From assembly GCF_900089835.1 (NCBI RefSeq), contig NZ_OANU01000045.1:36661-100660 (forward strand): 64,000 nt of DNA, given 5' to 3'. This stretch comes from Vibrio thalassae. Lineage in GTDB: Bacteria > Pseudomonadota > Gammaproteobacteria > Enterobacterales > Vibrionaceae. Both the position numbers and the translations under genes were made by a program. Under the pieces are notes generated by a model, which was not told the DNA's origin, searched no databases, and saw nothing but the letters and a program-made list of their open reading frames with translations. Below, piece by piece: positions 1 through 8,537 of the stretch (position 1 is the stretch's first letter; each line of letters starts with the position of its first letter).

Positions 1-20
1 TCGGGATGACGATTAATAGG

Positions 21-49
21 GCAGGCCTGTGTGAGATTGCGTGGCCTGC
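21..49. repeat. Inverted repeat downstream of the EamA gene
   Basis: Seven-base arms GCAGGCC (21-27) and GGCCTGC (43-49) flank a 15-base loop. The repeat lies just past the 3' end of the minus-strand transporter gene. No T-run follows on either strand, so it is only a possible weak terminator or mRNA-end hairpin. Confidence 0.35.
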
Positions 50-71
50 GGTATTTAAAACAAGAGAGAAA

Positions 72-956
72 TTATGCTTTGCGTTTGATTTGTTGAACAA
101 CCAATCCTACAACAATCAGCACCAAGCCAACCAACGTGGATGGGTGAATGTCTTCGCCGATAACATATGCTAGCAATATCAACGAAATAAACGGTGATGC
201 AAATATAAGGTTACTAATACGAGCGGTGTTCTGTGTTAGTTTCAGCGCACTTAGCCATAAGACGAAGGTTATGCCCATCTCAAAAAGACCCACATAGGAC
301 ACCGCCAGCCAACCTTTGATGCTGATGGTTGACCACGCTGCGCCTTCATAAAGTGCGACGGCAAAGGCAAACGGTAGTGCGACTAAAAAACCGAGCAACA
401 CACCAACAACAGGGTCAGCGGTATTGCGAGTATTTAAGATCCAATAACCCGCCCAAAGTAGAGTAGAAAGCAGGGCTAAACCGACGCCAGCAGGACTATC
501 AAACTGTAATCCCAGTACATCGCCTTTGGTAGCAATAACCACAACACCTAAATAGCCCAATGCACATGCAAACCAGTCTTGAGGGCGAATTTTCTGCTTT
601 AGAAAAAACGCGGCCATTAAGGTCAAGGTAATGGCCCAACTGTAGTTGATGGGCTGAGCTTGCGAAGCCGGTAGCAAGTCGTAAGCTTTGAACAAAATCA
701 GGTAGTACGCTAGCGGGTTAATCAAACCAAGTAGCAGATAATAAAATGGGTTTGAGACAAAGGTGGTCTTTACTTGCGACAAGGTACCTTGAAATGCGCA
801 GACTGCGACTAAGGCAAGGGTAGAGGCGAATGAGGCCGCTGCGACCATTTGTGCTGGTGTGAACTCAGCTAAAGTCAATTTAAATGCCGTCGCGACTGTT
901 GACCACAGGAGGACAGCGCACAATCCGAAGATGATTGCCTTGCGTTCGTTATGCAT
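72..956 (-). CDS. EamA/DMT-family inner-membrane transporter
   Basis: This 294-residue protein is almost entirely hydrophobic and can be drawn as about ten membrane helices in two repeated halves, the usual EamA (drug/metabolite transporter) layout and length. The first helix carries the family-like run LCAVLLWSTVATAFK. The second half begins near residue 155 with a similar leucine-rich helix. Members export amino acids, nucleosides or other small metabolites, and the substrate cannot be read from the sequence. The gene lies just outside the flagellar block and points away from it, so it is probably the ancestral chromosomal neighbour and not part of the flagellar system. The family call is secure and the specific function is unknown. 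Confidence 0.85.
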   Translation of the reverse strand: MHNERKAIIFGLCAVLLWSTVATAFKLTLAEFTPAQMVAAASFASTLALVAVCAFQGTLSQVKTTFVSNPFYYLLLGLINPLAYYLILFKAYDLLPASQAQPINYSWAITLTLMAAFFLKQKIRPQDWFACALGYLGVVVIATKGDVLGLQFDSPAGVGLALLSTLLWAGYWILNTRNTADPVVGVLLGFLVALPFAFAVALYEGAAWSTISIKGWLAVSYVGLFEMGITFVLWLSALKLTQNTARISNLIFASPFISLILLAYVIGEDIHPSTLVGLVLIVVGLVVQQIKRKA

Positions 957-1047
957 GAAAGTGAGTCTGGGTGAATAGGTTAGAATGTCAGCATCTTACC
1001 AGTGAATAAGGTGATGGGAACAAGCAATTTTTAGATTGTTAGCTTAG

Positions 1048-1779
1048 TCACAGCGAAATCAAGGGGGGCAGTGGTGTTAAGTCGATAAGCGGTGCTTGTT
1101 GCCAATGGGTTTCGCTGGCAAACAGCCACATTGTCGTCACGCGATCTTGTCTTAGTGAATTCACGTCGACTAATGCCAATAGAGCATGAAACCGGTGAAC
1201 GTAGTGCGTGGTCTCAGTGGGTAATCGTAAATCTGAAAATTGCCGACTACCCGCTCTTTTGATGGCTCGCTGTACACGCCCTTCGCCTGCGTTGTAGGCG
1301 GCGAGAGTCAGGTTAATATCACCGTCAAACTTGTTATACAGAAAGTCGAGATATTGCATCGCCGCATGTGTGCTCGGCGCTATCTCAAAACGTTGGTCGT
1401 GCTGCTGAGTCACTGTGAGCCCAAAACGTTTCGCAGTAGCCGGCATTAGCTGCCAAAGCCCGGCTGCTTTTGCAGGCGAAATAGCTTTAGGGTTATAGGA
1501 GGACTCAAGCATGGGAACTAAAACTAAACTGTCAGGCAGAGAACGCTTAGAGAGCTGTTTGAAGATCTCATCGACCAAAGGGTTGAATTCTTCAAACTTC
1601 TTCATGATCTGTTTTTGGTAAGGCTTTAGAGTGTCTAAATGGGGCTGGATTGCACTCTCTGGCGGCCGGCTATTCGCATGGCTGGGACGAAACCAGAGAC
1701 ACGCAAAGATAAGTCCCACCCATAATAGTAAGTGGTAACCGTAGATGTTGCGGTTAAGGTTACCTGACATGTTCCCCAT
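1048..1779 (-). CDS. Lytic transglycosylase of the lateral flagellar cluster
   Basis: This exported peptidoglycan-cleaving enzyme of the SLT/MltD-like family has 243 residues. Residues about 14-35 form a signal peptide or membrane anchor. The catalytic domain (about 75-200) shows all family marks: the catalytic glutamate in LESSYNP (Glu92), AGLWQLMPATA, and AAYNAGEGRV near 160-169. It is the last gene of the minus-strand run flgA-flgM-flgN-slt, and its start overlaps the flgN end by 20 bases, which implies translational coupling. FlgJ of this cluster has no muramidase domain, so this enzyme very likely opens the cell wall for the lateral rod; that role is inference. The start may be the ATG at 1779 or the one at 1770. 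Confidence 0.85.
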   Translation of the reverse strand: MGNMSGNLNRNIYGYHLLLWVGLIFACLWFRPSHANSRPPESAIQPHLDTLKPYQKQIMKKFEEFNPLVDEIFKQLSKRSLPDSLVLVPMLESSYNPKAISPAKAAGLWQLMPATAKRFGLTVTQQHDQRFEIAPSTHAAMQYLDFLYNKFDGDINLTLAAYNAGEGRVQRAIKRAGSRQFSDLRLPTETTHYVHRFHALLALVDVNSLRQDRVTTMWLFASETHWQQAPLIDLTPLPPLISL

Positions 1780-2197
1780 AACAGTGTTGTTCTTGCCCTG
1801 TTAACTCCCCGAGCAATTCATGGAAGGCGGCCGAACTTTGTCCATTGTCATGATTGTACTTTTGACACTCTTTAATCAGTGCTTCTAGAATTTGCCATTG
1901 CTTGGCAATAGTATCGGACAGTTTGGCTGGCAGAGCGCGAATGAGCTTTTTAGCTCCATTTTCAGAACATGGCAATTGCAGTTGTTGCAACGTGTGGCTG
2001 CGTTTACTGGCATTGCTTCCTAATTGCTTGAGAACCGGCAGTTGGTTATGAATGTTGTTACTCAATTCCTCACCATCAAACTTTAAGTACAGTGCTTTTT
2101 GGTGCTGTAGCAGCGCCAATAGCTTGCGATAAAGCTTGATGTCTTCAGAGATTGAAAGCACAAATTGCTGGACTAGCTCTGTCCTTGTTGCTGCCAT
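1760..2197 (-). CDS. flgN: FlgN-like export chaperone, lateral system
   Basis: This 145-residue, mostly helical, leucine- and glutamine-rich protein sits directly after flgM, the usual place of flgN. FlgN is the cytoplasmic chaperone for the hook-filament junction proteins FlgK and FlgL, both encoded in the same cluster. The sequence begins with a long amphipathic helix (about residues 5-50), and the length matches the family. There is no sharp motif, so the assignment leans on position, size and helical character. The gene is 41 bases from flgM and overlaps the downstream transglycosylase gene. Confidence 0.75.
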   Translation of the reverse strand: MAATRTELVQQFVLSISEDIKLYRKLLALLQHQKALYLKFDGEELSNNIHNQLPVLKQLGSNASKRSHTLQQLQLPCSENGAKKLIRALPAKLSDTIAKQWQILEALIKECQKYNHDNGQSSAAFHELLGELTGQEQHCYGEHVR

Positions 2198-2238
2198 TTA
2201 GTTGTCCTCTTGCTGAGACATAGCCCATTAAATAACGG

Positions 2239-2523
2239 CTAAGACTCATGTCCTGTATGAAAACGCATTACTGCTTGTGATAACGCTTTGACGTCTAGTC
2301 CCAACTCACCTTTCGCCAGTGCATTACGAACTGCCTCAACCTTTGCCATATCGACATTCGGCATTGCGGTAAGTTCGGCTTGGGCCTTATCCAATGCTGC
2401 TGTATTGGCATTAAACGCCGACTCAGTAACGGTCTTGCGCGTCGGAGCTTCAGTGGTCTGTGTTTTAGATTGATTAAAGTTGGTTTGAGGGACGTGCCCA
2501 CCGGCCACCTTGTCGATTTTCAT
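2239..2523 (-). CDS. flgM: Anti-sigma-28 factor FlgM, lateral
   Basis: This small protein (94 residues from the chosen start) would bind and hold the lateral sigma factor LafS until the hook is complete, then be exported. It has the typical disordered Thr/Gln/Lys-rich N-terminal half. The C-terminal half is helical and sigma-binding, with VDMAKVEAVRNALAKGEL near 55-72, close to the family pattern for VaeIraaIadG. The start MKIDKVAGG at 2523 resembles other FlgM N-termini and has AGGA about ten bases upstream. An earlier ATG at 2550 lacks a ribosome site. A sigma-28-like promoter lies just upstream, so FlgM may be produced from both the flgA transcript and its own late promoter. Confidence 0.88.
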   Translation of the reverse strand: MKIDKVAGGHVPQTNFNQSKTQTTEAPTRKTVTESAFNANTAALDKAQAELTAMPNVDMAKVEAVRNALAKGELGLDVKALSQAVMRFHTGHES

Positions 2524-2559
2524 TGCTATGTTGTCCTGTCGCTGTGTCATTAACAGTAT

Positions 2560-2586
2560 AGGGCGGCAAAAGTGAAGGCAGTATTA
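2560..2586 (-). promoter_or_regulatory. Possible sigma-28 promoter of flgM
   Basis: On the minus strand, TAAT (2586-2583), a 15-base spacer and GCCGCCCT (2567-2560) resemble the flagellar sigma-28 form TAAA-N15-GCCGATAA. The match is good in TAA and GCCG but poor in the last four bases. Its place 37-63 bases before the flgM start is plausible, because late flgM promoters are common. Confidence 0.4.
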
Positions 2587-2683
2587 AATCTACCTTGATG
2601 AATTTAGGTCTTTTTATTTTTTACAGCAGAAATCCGATTTGATTCGAGCACTAAAATCGAAAATTGTTATCTTGAGTCAGAAA

Positions 2684-3406
2684 TTAGAATTGAGTGTGAA
2701 CTTGGTTCAAACCTGTTACCACAGCTCGAATTACTTTCTTAGATTGGCTATTTTGCACCTCGATTTGCTCACCTGCTCCACCAGTTTCCAACGCAATGCC
2801 CTTCGTGCTGGCATTGAATTTTCCTTTTGCTGCAATGATGACGACTTCATTGCCCTTTTCGACGAGCGGGGGCTTGACCACGAAGCTGGCATCAATAATT
2901 TGCCCTGTTCGCATGCGGCGAGAGACTTGGTTGCCAATGATTTGTGATAAATCGGCAACGAAGTGAACGGCGCGACTGAGAGTGCGAGTTTCCAGTTGTA
3001 CCGATGCCGCGGTGATATGAGTATCTCGATTTAATGTTTGACTGGCGACGGCGACAGGCAGCGATAAGGTCACTTTGGCGCTGGTGTTGATGCGCCAATC
3101 GTTGTGACCATCTTGGCACTGTACACTGCGTCTTAAGTTGCCTACAGGCAGTGCCTGACTATCTCGGCTGGTGATAATCAGTGGTGCTTGGCATTTCGCT
3201 AAATGTTTTGCTGACTCTGGAACGAACATCACCAGATTGGTCTCGTAGTGTTGCCAGTTTTGTCTCTGTGCGGTGCGCTCGATCTCCGCCAAGACGGACT
3301 GTTGTACTGCCATTTCCACATCTTGTGGCGTCATTTTTTGCTGAATTTCGGCTTGTGAAGGTAAAGTTAGCAGCAGAAAAAAAGCACTTCCTAGCCACTT
3401 CCTCAT
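2684..3406 (-). CDS. flgA: P-ring assembly chaperone FlgA, lateral
   Basis: FlgA is the periplasmic chaperone that helps FlgI form the P ring. From the start chosen here the protein has 240 residues, with a clear signal peptide (MRKWLGSAFFLLLTLPSQA, cleaved after about residue 19). The C-terminal SAF/ChapFlgA domain includes SRRMRTGQIIDASFV and a final stretch rich in valine. The frame is open back to 3541, but that longer form would bury the signal peptide and cover the flgB promoter, so the ATG at 3406 is preferred. The gene is divergent from flgB and heads the flgA-flgM-flgN-transglycosylase run. Confidence 0.9.
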   Translation of the reverse strand: MRKWLGSAFFLLLTLPSQAEIQQKMTPQDVEMAVQQSVLAEIERTAQRQNWQHYETNLVMFVPESAKHLAKCQAPLIITSRDSQALPVGNLRRSVQCQDGHNDWRINTSAKVTLSLPVAVASQTLNRDTHITAASVQLETRTLSRAVHFVADLSQIIGNQVSRRMRTGQIIDASFVVKPPLVEKGNEVVIIAAKGKFNASTKGIALETGGAGEQIEVQNSQSKKVIRAVVTGLNQVHTQF

Positions 3407-3485
3407 CCCACGTCTTGCTTCCGTAAAACGGAAGTTCCATTTCCTGATAAATATGTAAGTCATTGTTTTTGTTTTATAAAAATAT

Positions 3486-3500
3486 TGGCACATATCTTGT
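3486..3500 (+). promoter_or_regulatory. Sigma-54-type promoter upstream of flgB
   Basis: TGGCAC (3486-3491), five bases, then TTGT (3497-3500) matches the -24/-12 consensus TGGCAC-N5-TTGC, with GG and GT ten bases apart. It sits 40 bases before the flgB start on the correct strand. It is probably activated by LafK, the sigma-54 activator encoded in the same cluster (inference). Confidence 0.75.
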
Positions 3501-3539
3501 AATTTCCCTTGGTACTTCGCCCATTTAAGGACAAGAGAC

Positions 3540-3902
3540 ATGGCAATCAGTTTTGATAGTGCATTGGGAGTTCACCCACAGGCACTCAACTTTCGGGTTC
3601 AGCGTACCAAGGTGCTTGCTAGTAACTTAGCAAATGTCGATACCCCTGGATACCTAGCCAAAGACTTGAGTTTTACCACCGTGATGAAGCAAGCCAATCC
3701 GAATGGTGTGCATACGCCAACACCAAAATTGGACATTGCGACGCAATACTCAGTGCCTTACCAAAACAGTAAAGACGGCAATACCGTTGAGCTCGGTGTA
3801 GAGCAAGCCAAGTTCACCCAAAACAACATGGATTTCCAAACCAGTCTGACCTTTATGAATATGAAATTCAGTGGTTTGGCTAAAGCGATAGAGGGACGCT
3901 AA
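3540..3902 (+). CDS. flgB: Flagellar proximal rod protein FlgB, lateral
   Basis: FlgB is a structural protein of the proximal rod that crosses the periplasm. The 120-residue length is close to normal. The rod-protein N-terminal signature is present at about residues 21-40 (RTKVLASNLANVDTPGYLAK). The C-terminal helix region contains QAKFTQNNMDFQTSLTFMN. It is the first gene of the structural operon flgBCDEFGHIJKL, has AAGG and AAGAG upstream of the start, and follows a sigma-54-type promoter. It is exported by the type III apparatus, so no cleaved signal is expected. Confidence 0.95.
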   Translation: MAISFDSALGVHPQALNFRVQRTKVLASNLANVDTPGYLAKDLSFTTVMKQANPNGVHTPTPKLDIATQYSVPYQNSKDGNTVELGVEQAKFTQNNMDFQTSLTFMNMKFSGLAKAIEGR

Positions 3903-3904
3903 TC

Positions 3905-4339
3905 ATGTCATTCACTGATATCTATTCCATCGCAGGCTCTGCGATGACAGCGCAAACTGTGCGATTGAACACGGTGGCAAGTAACTTGGCAAACGCTGAT
4001 GCCGTGTCGGCTAACCCCGATGATGCTTACAAAGCCCTAAAGCCAGTATTTGCCACGGTATACAGTCAAACTCAACTTGCCGCCGGACAAAATGTGTATC
4101 CGAATGCGGAAGTGCGCATTGTTGATGTGGTGCAAAGTGATGCCAAAGCCGATCAGCGTTTTGAACCGAACAACCCGCTGGCAAATGAAGAAGGCTATGT
4201 CTACTACCCAGGTGTCGATGTGGTGGCGGAAATGGCCGATATGATGTCGGCAACTCGCAGCTTTGAAACCAACGTTGAAGTGCTGGCTAATGTGAAAAGC
4301 ATGCAGCAAGGCTTGTTGAGACTAGGAGAAGGACGCTAA
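3905..4339 (+). CDS. flgC: Flagellar proximal rod protein FlgC, lateral
   Basis: This 144-residue rod component has the flagellar rod/hook N-terminal motif (TVRLNTVASNLANADAVSA, about 18-36). It also has the FlgC-typical middle with GYVYYPGVDVVAEMADMMSA near 97-116 and the C-terminal SFETNVEVLANVKSMQQGLL helix. It starts two bases after flgB and its stop overlaps the flgD start, so it is part of a tightly coupled operon. Nothing in it is unusual. Confidence 0.95.
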   Translation: MSFTDIYSIAGSAMTAQTVRLNTVASNLANADAVSANPDDAYKALKPVFATVYSQTQLAAGQNVYPNAEVRIVDVVQSDAKADQRFEPNNPLANEEGYVYYPGVDVVAEMADMMSATRSFETNVEVLANVKSMQQGLLRLGEGR

Positions 4340-5016
4340 TGAGTATCGCGCAATTTACCGCTCTGGATACGGACACGCCGGTTGCGAGTCAAAGTAATGC
4401 TGGTATCGCGGCCAACCCACAAGACATGAACAACGCAACGTCACTGCAAAATGAGTTTATCACCTTGATGGTGGCGCAGATTCAAAACCAAGACCCACTG
4501 AACCCACTAGACGGCACTGAGTATGTCAGCCAATTGGCACAGTTCTCTCAGGTACAAAGTACCGAGAACATGTCGATGCTGATGCAAAACAGCATGGTGC
4601 TGTTGGATAACATGCAGGTGCTTTCAACCGCAGGGCTAGTGGGGCAAACCGTGTATGTCAGCGGTAATGAAGTGGAGTTATCGGACGGGATACAAAACGG
4701 CCGCGTTGAGCTTGCGCATTCATCCAATCAAGTGACCTTAGTTGTAGAAGACGAGTTCGGTCAGAAAACCAAAGTACCGCTTGGCGCACACCCTGCGGGA
4801 GACGTGGATTTTTCCATCAACCCTGAAGAGTTGGGTCTTAAGCCCGGTAAGTACTCGCTATCGGTAGAGGTTCAAGAAGGTCAGGCGGACCCTAACTTAT
4901 TGCTTGCCGGTGAAGTGAAGCAAGTACGAATTCCAAGTAACGGAGGCGCAGCCATGGTGAATATCGCTGGTGTTGGCAATGTGCCTTTCTATCAAATCAG
5001 TCAGTTTGGTGCCTAG
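4339..5016 (+). CDS. flgD: Hook-cap scaffold protein FlgD, lateral
   Basis: FlgD caps the growing hook and is lost when the hook is finished. The 225-residue protein has the conserved N-terminal block FITLMVAQIQNQDPLNPLDG (about 35-54), followed by FVSQLAQFS-like residues, and a C-terminal beta-rich FlgD Ig-like and Tudor-like part (about 95-215). The ATG overlaps the flgC stop by one base. It precedes flgE, its assembly client. Confidence 0.95.
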   Translation: MSIAQFTALDTDTPVASQSNAGIAANPQDMNNATSLQNEFITLMVAQIQNQDPLNPLDGTEYVSQLAQFSQVQSTENMSMLMQNSMVLLDNMQVLSTAGLVGQTVYVSGNEVELSDGIQNGRVELAHSSNQVTLVVEDEFGQKTKVPLGAHPAGDVDFSINPEELGLKPGKYSLSVEVQEGQADPNLLLAGEVKQVRIPSNGGAAMVNIAGVGNVPFYQISQFGA

Positions 5017-5074
5017 CGCCTACGCTCATCGCACAACAACGTGCTGAGACACATTATCAGAATTAGAGGACATT

Positions 5075-6271
5075 ATGAGCTTTGATATCGCATTAAGTGG
5101 CTTGGACGCTACTAACACTCAGCTTAATACCATCAGCCACAATATTGCTAACGCATCGACTTACGGTTTTAAAGAAGCGCGCACAGAATTCTCTGCGGTG
5201 TATAACGGTATGCAAGCCGGAGGGGTAGAAGTCGCATCCATCTCGCAAAACTTTGATAAGAACGGTTCGGTTTCGGGAACAGGTCGTGCTATGGACTTGG
5301 CCATCAATGGTAATGGCTTCTTCGTCACTAAAGACCATATGGGACAAACGCTGTATACCCGTGCGGGCGTATTTGGTACCGATAAAAACAACTATGTGGT
5401 TGGTAATACGGGAGCGAAACTGCAAGGTTATGGTGTTGATAGCAACAATAATCTACTGACGGGTTCAGTGGGTGATCTGAAGATCAGTACTTCATCACTA
5501 GCCGCACAAGCGACTGATAAGTTGGACTTTGTGGCTAACTTTGACGCCAGCTCAAAAATCGTCGATCAAACGGTGAATCCTTTTGACCCAGCAGATCCAG
5601 ATTCTTTCAACTCATCATATACCTCCAAAGTTTATGACTCATTAGGCAACTCGCATACGGTGACTCAGTACTTCACTAAGACTGCAGACAATACTTGGGA
5701 AGTGAATGTTCAGGTTGACGGTGGCAGCACGCCAGCACAAACGGTTCCGGTTACCTTCAATCCGGATGGCACACTAGCCTCACCAACGGGCAGTTTTAAC
5801 GTTGCGTTCCCTGCGGCAGGTGCGAATGCCATGAGCATCGATATTAGCCTTGAAGGCAGCACTCAGTTTGGCGCGGCATTTGGTGTGAGTACAAACAATC
5901 CCAACGGTTACACCTCAGGTGAATTAGCAGGCGTGCGCGTTGAAGATAACGGTATGGTGTTTGCGACCTACACTAATGGTCAATCTCAGTTGCAAGGACA
6001 AGTGGTGTTAGCCAACTTTGCTAATCCTCAGGGGCTTGCAAAAACCAATGGTACCGCATGGACTCAAAGCTATGGCTCAGGGGCACCTGTTATGGGTACT
6101 CCTGGCTCTGGTGTGTTAGGTGACCTGACACCGGGTGCATTGGAAGGCTCGAACGTTGACCTGACCTCTGAGCTTGTGAACTTGATGACAGCACAGCGCA
6201 ACTATCAAGCTAACGCCAAAACCATCTCAACCTCTGACAAGCTCACTCAAGCTCTGTTTAACGCAGTATAA
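5075..6271 (+). CDS. flgE: Flagellar hook protein FlgE, lateral
   Basis: FlgE is the hook subunit joining rod and filament. The 398-residue protein carries the N-terminal signature (NTISHNIANASTYGFKEART, about 17-36), the flgE/F/G motif AINGNGFFV near 82, and the C-terminal SNVDLTSELVNLMTAQRNYQ block near 358. The variable middle (about 145-320) forms the exposed hook domains. An AGAGGA ribosome site precedes the start. It is about the length of other FlgE proteins. Confidence 0.95.
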   Translation: MSFDIALSGLDATNTQLNTISHNIANASTYGFKEARTEFSAVYNGMQAGGVEVASISQNFDKNGSVSGTGRAMDLAINGNGFFVTKDHMGQTLYTRAGVFGTDKNNYVVGNTGAKLQGYGVDSNNNLLTGSVGDLKISTSSLAAQATDKLDFVANFDASSKIVDQTVNPFDPADPDSFNSSYTSKVYDSLGNSHTVTQYFTKTADNTWEVNVQVDGGSTPAQTVPVTFNPDGTLASPTGSFNVAFPAAGANAMSIDISLEGSTQFGAAFGVSTNNPNGYTSGELAGVRVEDNGMVFATYTNGQSQLQGQVVLANFANPQGLAKTNGTAWTQSYGSGAPVMGTPGSGVLGDLTPGALEGSNVDLTSELVNLMTAQRNYQANAKTISTSDKLTQALFNAV

Positions 6272-6281
6272 GGTGTAGAGC

Positions 6282-7013
6282 ATGGATAGCTTGTTATTCA
6301 CAGCAACCACAGGGGCGAGCCGAGTACTCAAAGCGCAACACGTTCGCTCCAACAACTTATCGAACGCGGACACTGCAGGTTTTCGCGCAGATATGGAACG
6401 CGTTAAAAGCATTCCCCTACAAGGTTCTGGTTTTGATGGCCGCACTATGGTGGTCACCAACTCGGCTGCGACACGCTTTGATGCTGGCGATGTGGTGAAA
6501 ACGGGTCGAGCGCTAGACATTGCCATCATGGGCGAAGGCTATATCAGTGTACAAACCCCTACCGGCAATGAGGCATACACTCGTGCCGGTAACATCAAAG
6601 TCGATGAACTGGGGGCGATGAGCATCAATGGTTTTGCCGTGGTTGGTGATAATGGCCCGATGGTGCTGCCTGAGTTCCAAAAGGTAGAAATCAGTGAACG
6701 TGGTCGTGTTTCGGTGATTCCTCCAGGTGGTGGTGCCGAAGTGGAAGTGGGCACATTGAAGTTGGTCAAACCGGATATGAATCAACTGCAAAAGGAAAGC
6801 GATAGCTTGCTGCATAGCCTTGATGGTCAACCTTTTGCCGCTGATCCAACGGTAAACCTCGCCCCTGAACATATCGAAGGCAGTAACGTGTCAGCCATTG
6901 ATGAGCTGCTTAGCGTTATGTCACTTACCAGAAACTTTGAGATGCAAATCCGCATGATGAAAACAGCGGAAACCCTTGCGCAATCCGGCAACAAATTAAT
7001 GAGCGCGAGCTAA
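6282..7013 (+). CDS. flgF: Distal/proximal rod protein FlgF, lateral
   Basis: FlgF is a rod subunit of 243 residues. It has the family N-terminus (VRSNNLSNADTAGFRADME, about 22-40), the IMGEGYISVQTPTGNEAYTR block near 83-102, and the C-terminal EGSNVSAIDELLSVMSLTRN. It lies ten bases after flgE and 23 before flgG, with which it shares overall architecture. FlgF is generally one of the proximal rod proteins. Nothing in the sequence is odd. Confidence 0.93.
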   Translation: MDSLLFTATTGASRVLKAQHVRSNNLSNADTAGFRADMERVKSIPLQGSGFDGRTMVVTNSAATRFDAGDVVKTGRALDIAIMGEGYISVQTPTGNEAYTRAGNIKVDELGAMSINGFAVVGDNGPMVLPEFQKVEISERGRVSVIPPGGGAEVEVGTLKLVKPDMNQLQKESDSLLHSLDGQPFAADPTVNLAPEHIEGSNVSAIDELLSVMSLTRNFEMQIRMMKTAETLAQSGNKLMSAS

Positions 7014-7036
7014 TCGCTCGCGCCAAGGAGTAAACC

Positions 7037-7822
7037 ATGCATTCAGCATTATGGGTCAGTAAAACAGGGATGGCCGCCCAAGATACAAAAATGACGGCGA
7101 TTTCCAATAACCTTGCCAACGTAAATACCGTAGGTTTCAAACGCGATCGAGTGGTGTTTGAAGACTTATTTTATAGCATTCAGCGCCAGCCAGGCGCGCA
7201 AGTCGACCAAGTGAACCAACTGCCAACTGGGGTTCAGTTGGGTAGTGGTGTGCGAGTGGTGGGCACTCAAAAAGTCTTTACTCAAGGCAGCGCGCAAAAC
7301 ACAGGGCAAGACCTAGACCTAGCTGTGATGGGACAAGGCTTTTTCCAGATTGAAAACTCTGATGGCCAGATCATGTATACCCGAAATGGTCAGTTCCATG
7401 TCAACTCAGAAGGTCTGATGGTAAATAGCCAAGGTTTGCCATTGGAGCCTCAAATTCAGATTCCCGATAACGCTTTGACACTCTCTGTTGGTGTGGATGG
7501 CACGGTGACGGCGACCACGGCAGACGGTCCTGCGCCACAGGGTTTGGGACAAATCACCCTAGCGAAATTTGTTAACCCAGCAGGTCTAGAAGCCATTGGC
7601 GGTAACTTGTTTAAAGAGACCGAAGCCAGTGGGCAAGCGGAAGAGCTGATTGCCGGTGAAGAAGGGGCGGGCAGTATCAAGCAAGGTGCATTAGAAGGCT
7701 CAAACGTGCAAGTAGTGGAGGAGATGGTCGATATGATCACCACCCAGCGCGCGTATGAAATGAACGCCAAGGTGGTCTCAGCCGCCGATGACATGCTGAA
7801 GTTCGTCGCACAAGCAGTGTAG
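7037..7822 (+). CDS. flgG: Distal rod protein FlgG, lateral
   Basis: FlgG builds the distal rod that passes through the P and L rings. The 261 residues include AISNNLANVNTVGFKRDRV (about 21-39), the AVMGQGFFQIENSDGQIMYT block (about 96-115), and the C-terminal EGSNVQVVEEMVDMITTQRA segment. It has a good AAGGAG ribosome site shortly before the ATG. The length is exactly that usual for FlgG. Confidence 0.96.
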   Translation: MHSALWVSKTGMAAQDTKMTAISNNLANVNTVGFKRDRVVFEDLFYSIQRQPGAQVDQVNQLPTGVQLGSGVRVVGTQKVFTQGSAQNTGQDLDLAVMGQGFFQIENSDGQIMYTRNGQFHVNSEGLMVNSQGLPLEPQIQIPDNALTLSVGVDGTVTATTADGPAPQGLGQITLAKFVNPAGLEAIGGNLFKETEASGQAEELIAGEEGAGSIKQGALEGSNVQVVEEMVDMITTQRAYEMNAKVVSAADDMLKFVAQAV

Positions 7823-7862
7823 GTCAATAAAGTTGGGAATTAACGGAAAAGGGATAAGTGGT

Positions 7863-8537
7863 ATGAAATGGCTTTCTCGCTGGGGAGTGGTAATTGGGCT
7901 ACTCGTGCTTACTGGCTGTGCAGCTCGACCAGAGTTTGTACCGCCAGAGCCGGATGAACAAAAGTATGCGCCGCCTGAGCTCAATTACGCGCTGCCACAA
8001 GCAACGGGAGGAAGCCTCTATCGCCACCAATATAACTTAACCTTATTCCAAGACCGTCGAGCGTACCGAGTGGGTGATGTACTGACGATTTTGCTGGTGG
8101 AGGAAACGCAATCGAGCAAGAAAGCGGATACCAAATTCGGCAAGACGTCTAAAGTGGATTTTGGTGCGGCAACCGTTGGCGGAAAGACCTTTGACGAGAC
8201 GGCGGTGGGTCTTAATGGCAGCCGAGCTTTTGATGGCAGTGCCGCTAGCTCCCAAGGTAATAAGTTAGAAGGCGCTATTACGGTCACGGTACATGAAGTG
8301 ATGCCCAATGGCGTACTTAAAATTAGCGGTGAGAAATGGATTCGTCTTAACCAAGGCGATGAATTTATTCGCGTCACGGGCATTATTCGTGCCGACGATG
8401 TGGACCGTTACAACCAAGTGTTTTCTCATCGCATAGGGGATGCGCGCATCACCTACTCTGGACGTGGTGCTTTAGCTGACAGCAACTCTGCTGGTTGGCT
8501 CACTCAGTTCTTTACCAGCCCATGGATGCCGTTCTAA
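7863..8537 (+). CDS. flgH: L-ring lipoprotein FlgH, lateral
   Basis: FlgH forms the outer-membrane L ring. The chosen ATG at 7863 gives a 224-residue protein with a classic lipoprotein signal ending in LVLTGCA, the cysteine being the lipidation site. An upstream TTG at 7833 would only add residues before the signal and is not used here. Family features include [20 protein letters not shown] and the C-terminal [20 protein letters not shown]. The stop overlaps the flgI start (TAATG). Confidence 0.93.
   Translation: MKWLSRWGVVIGLLVLTGCAARPEFVPPEPDEQKYAPPELNYALPQATGGSLYRHQYNLTLFQDRRAYRVGDVLTILLVEETQSSKKADTKFGKTSKVDFGAATVGGKTFDETAVGLNGSRAFDGSAASSQGNKLEGAITVTVHEVMPNGVLKISGEKWIRLNQGDEFIRVTGIIRADDVDRYNQVFSHRIGDARITYSGRGALADSNSAGWLTQFFTSPWMPF

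Noticed and set aside
3407..3541. Longer start of flgA at 3541
   Set aside because: It would add 45 residues before a clear signal peptide and run over the sigma-54 promoter of flgB. The internal ATG at 3406 fits an exported protein.
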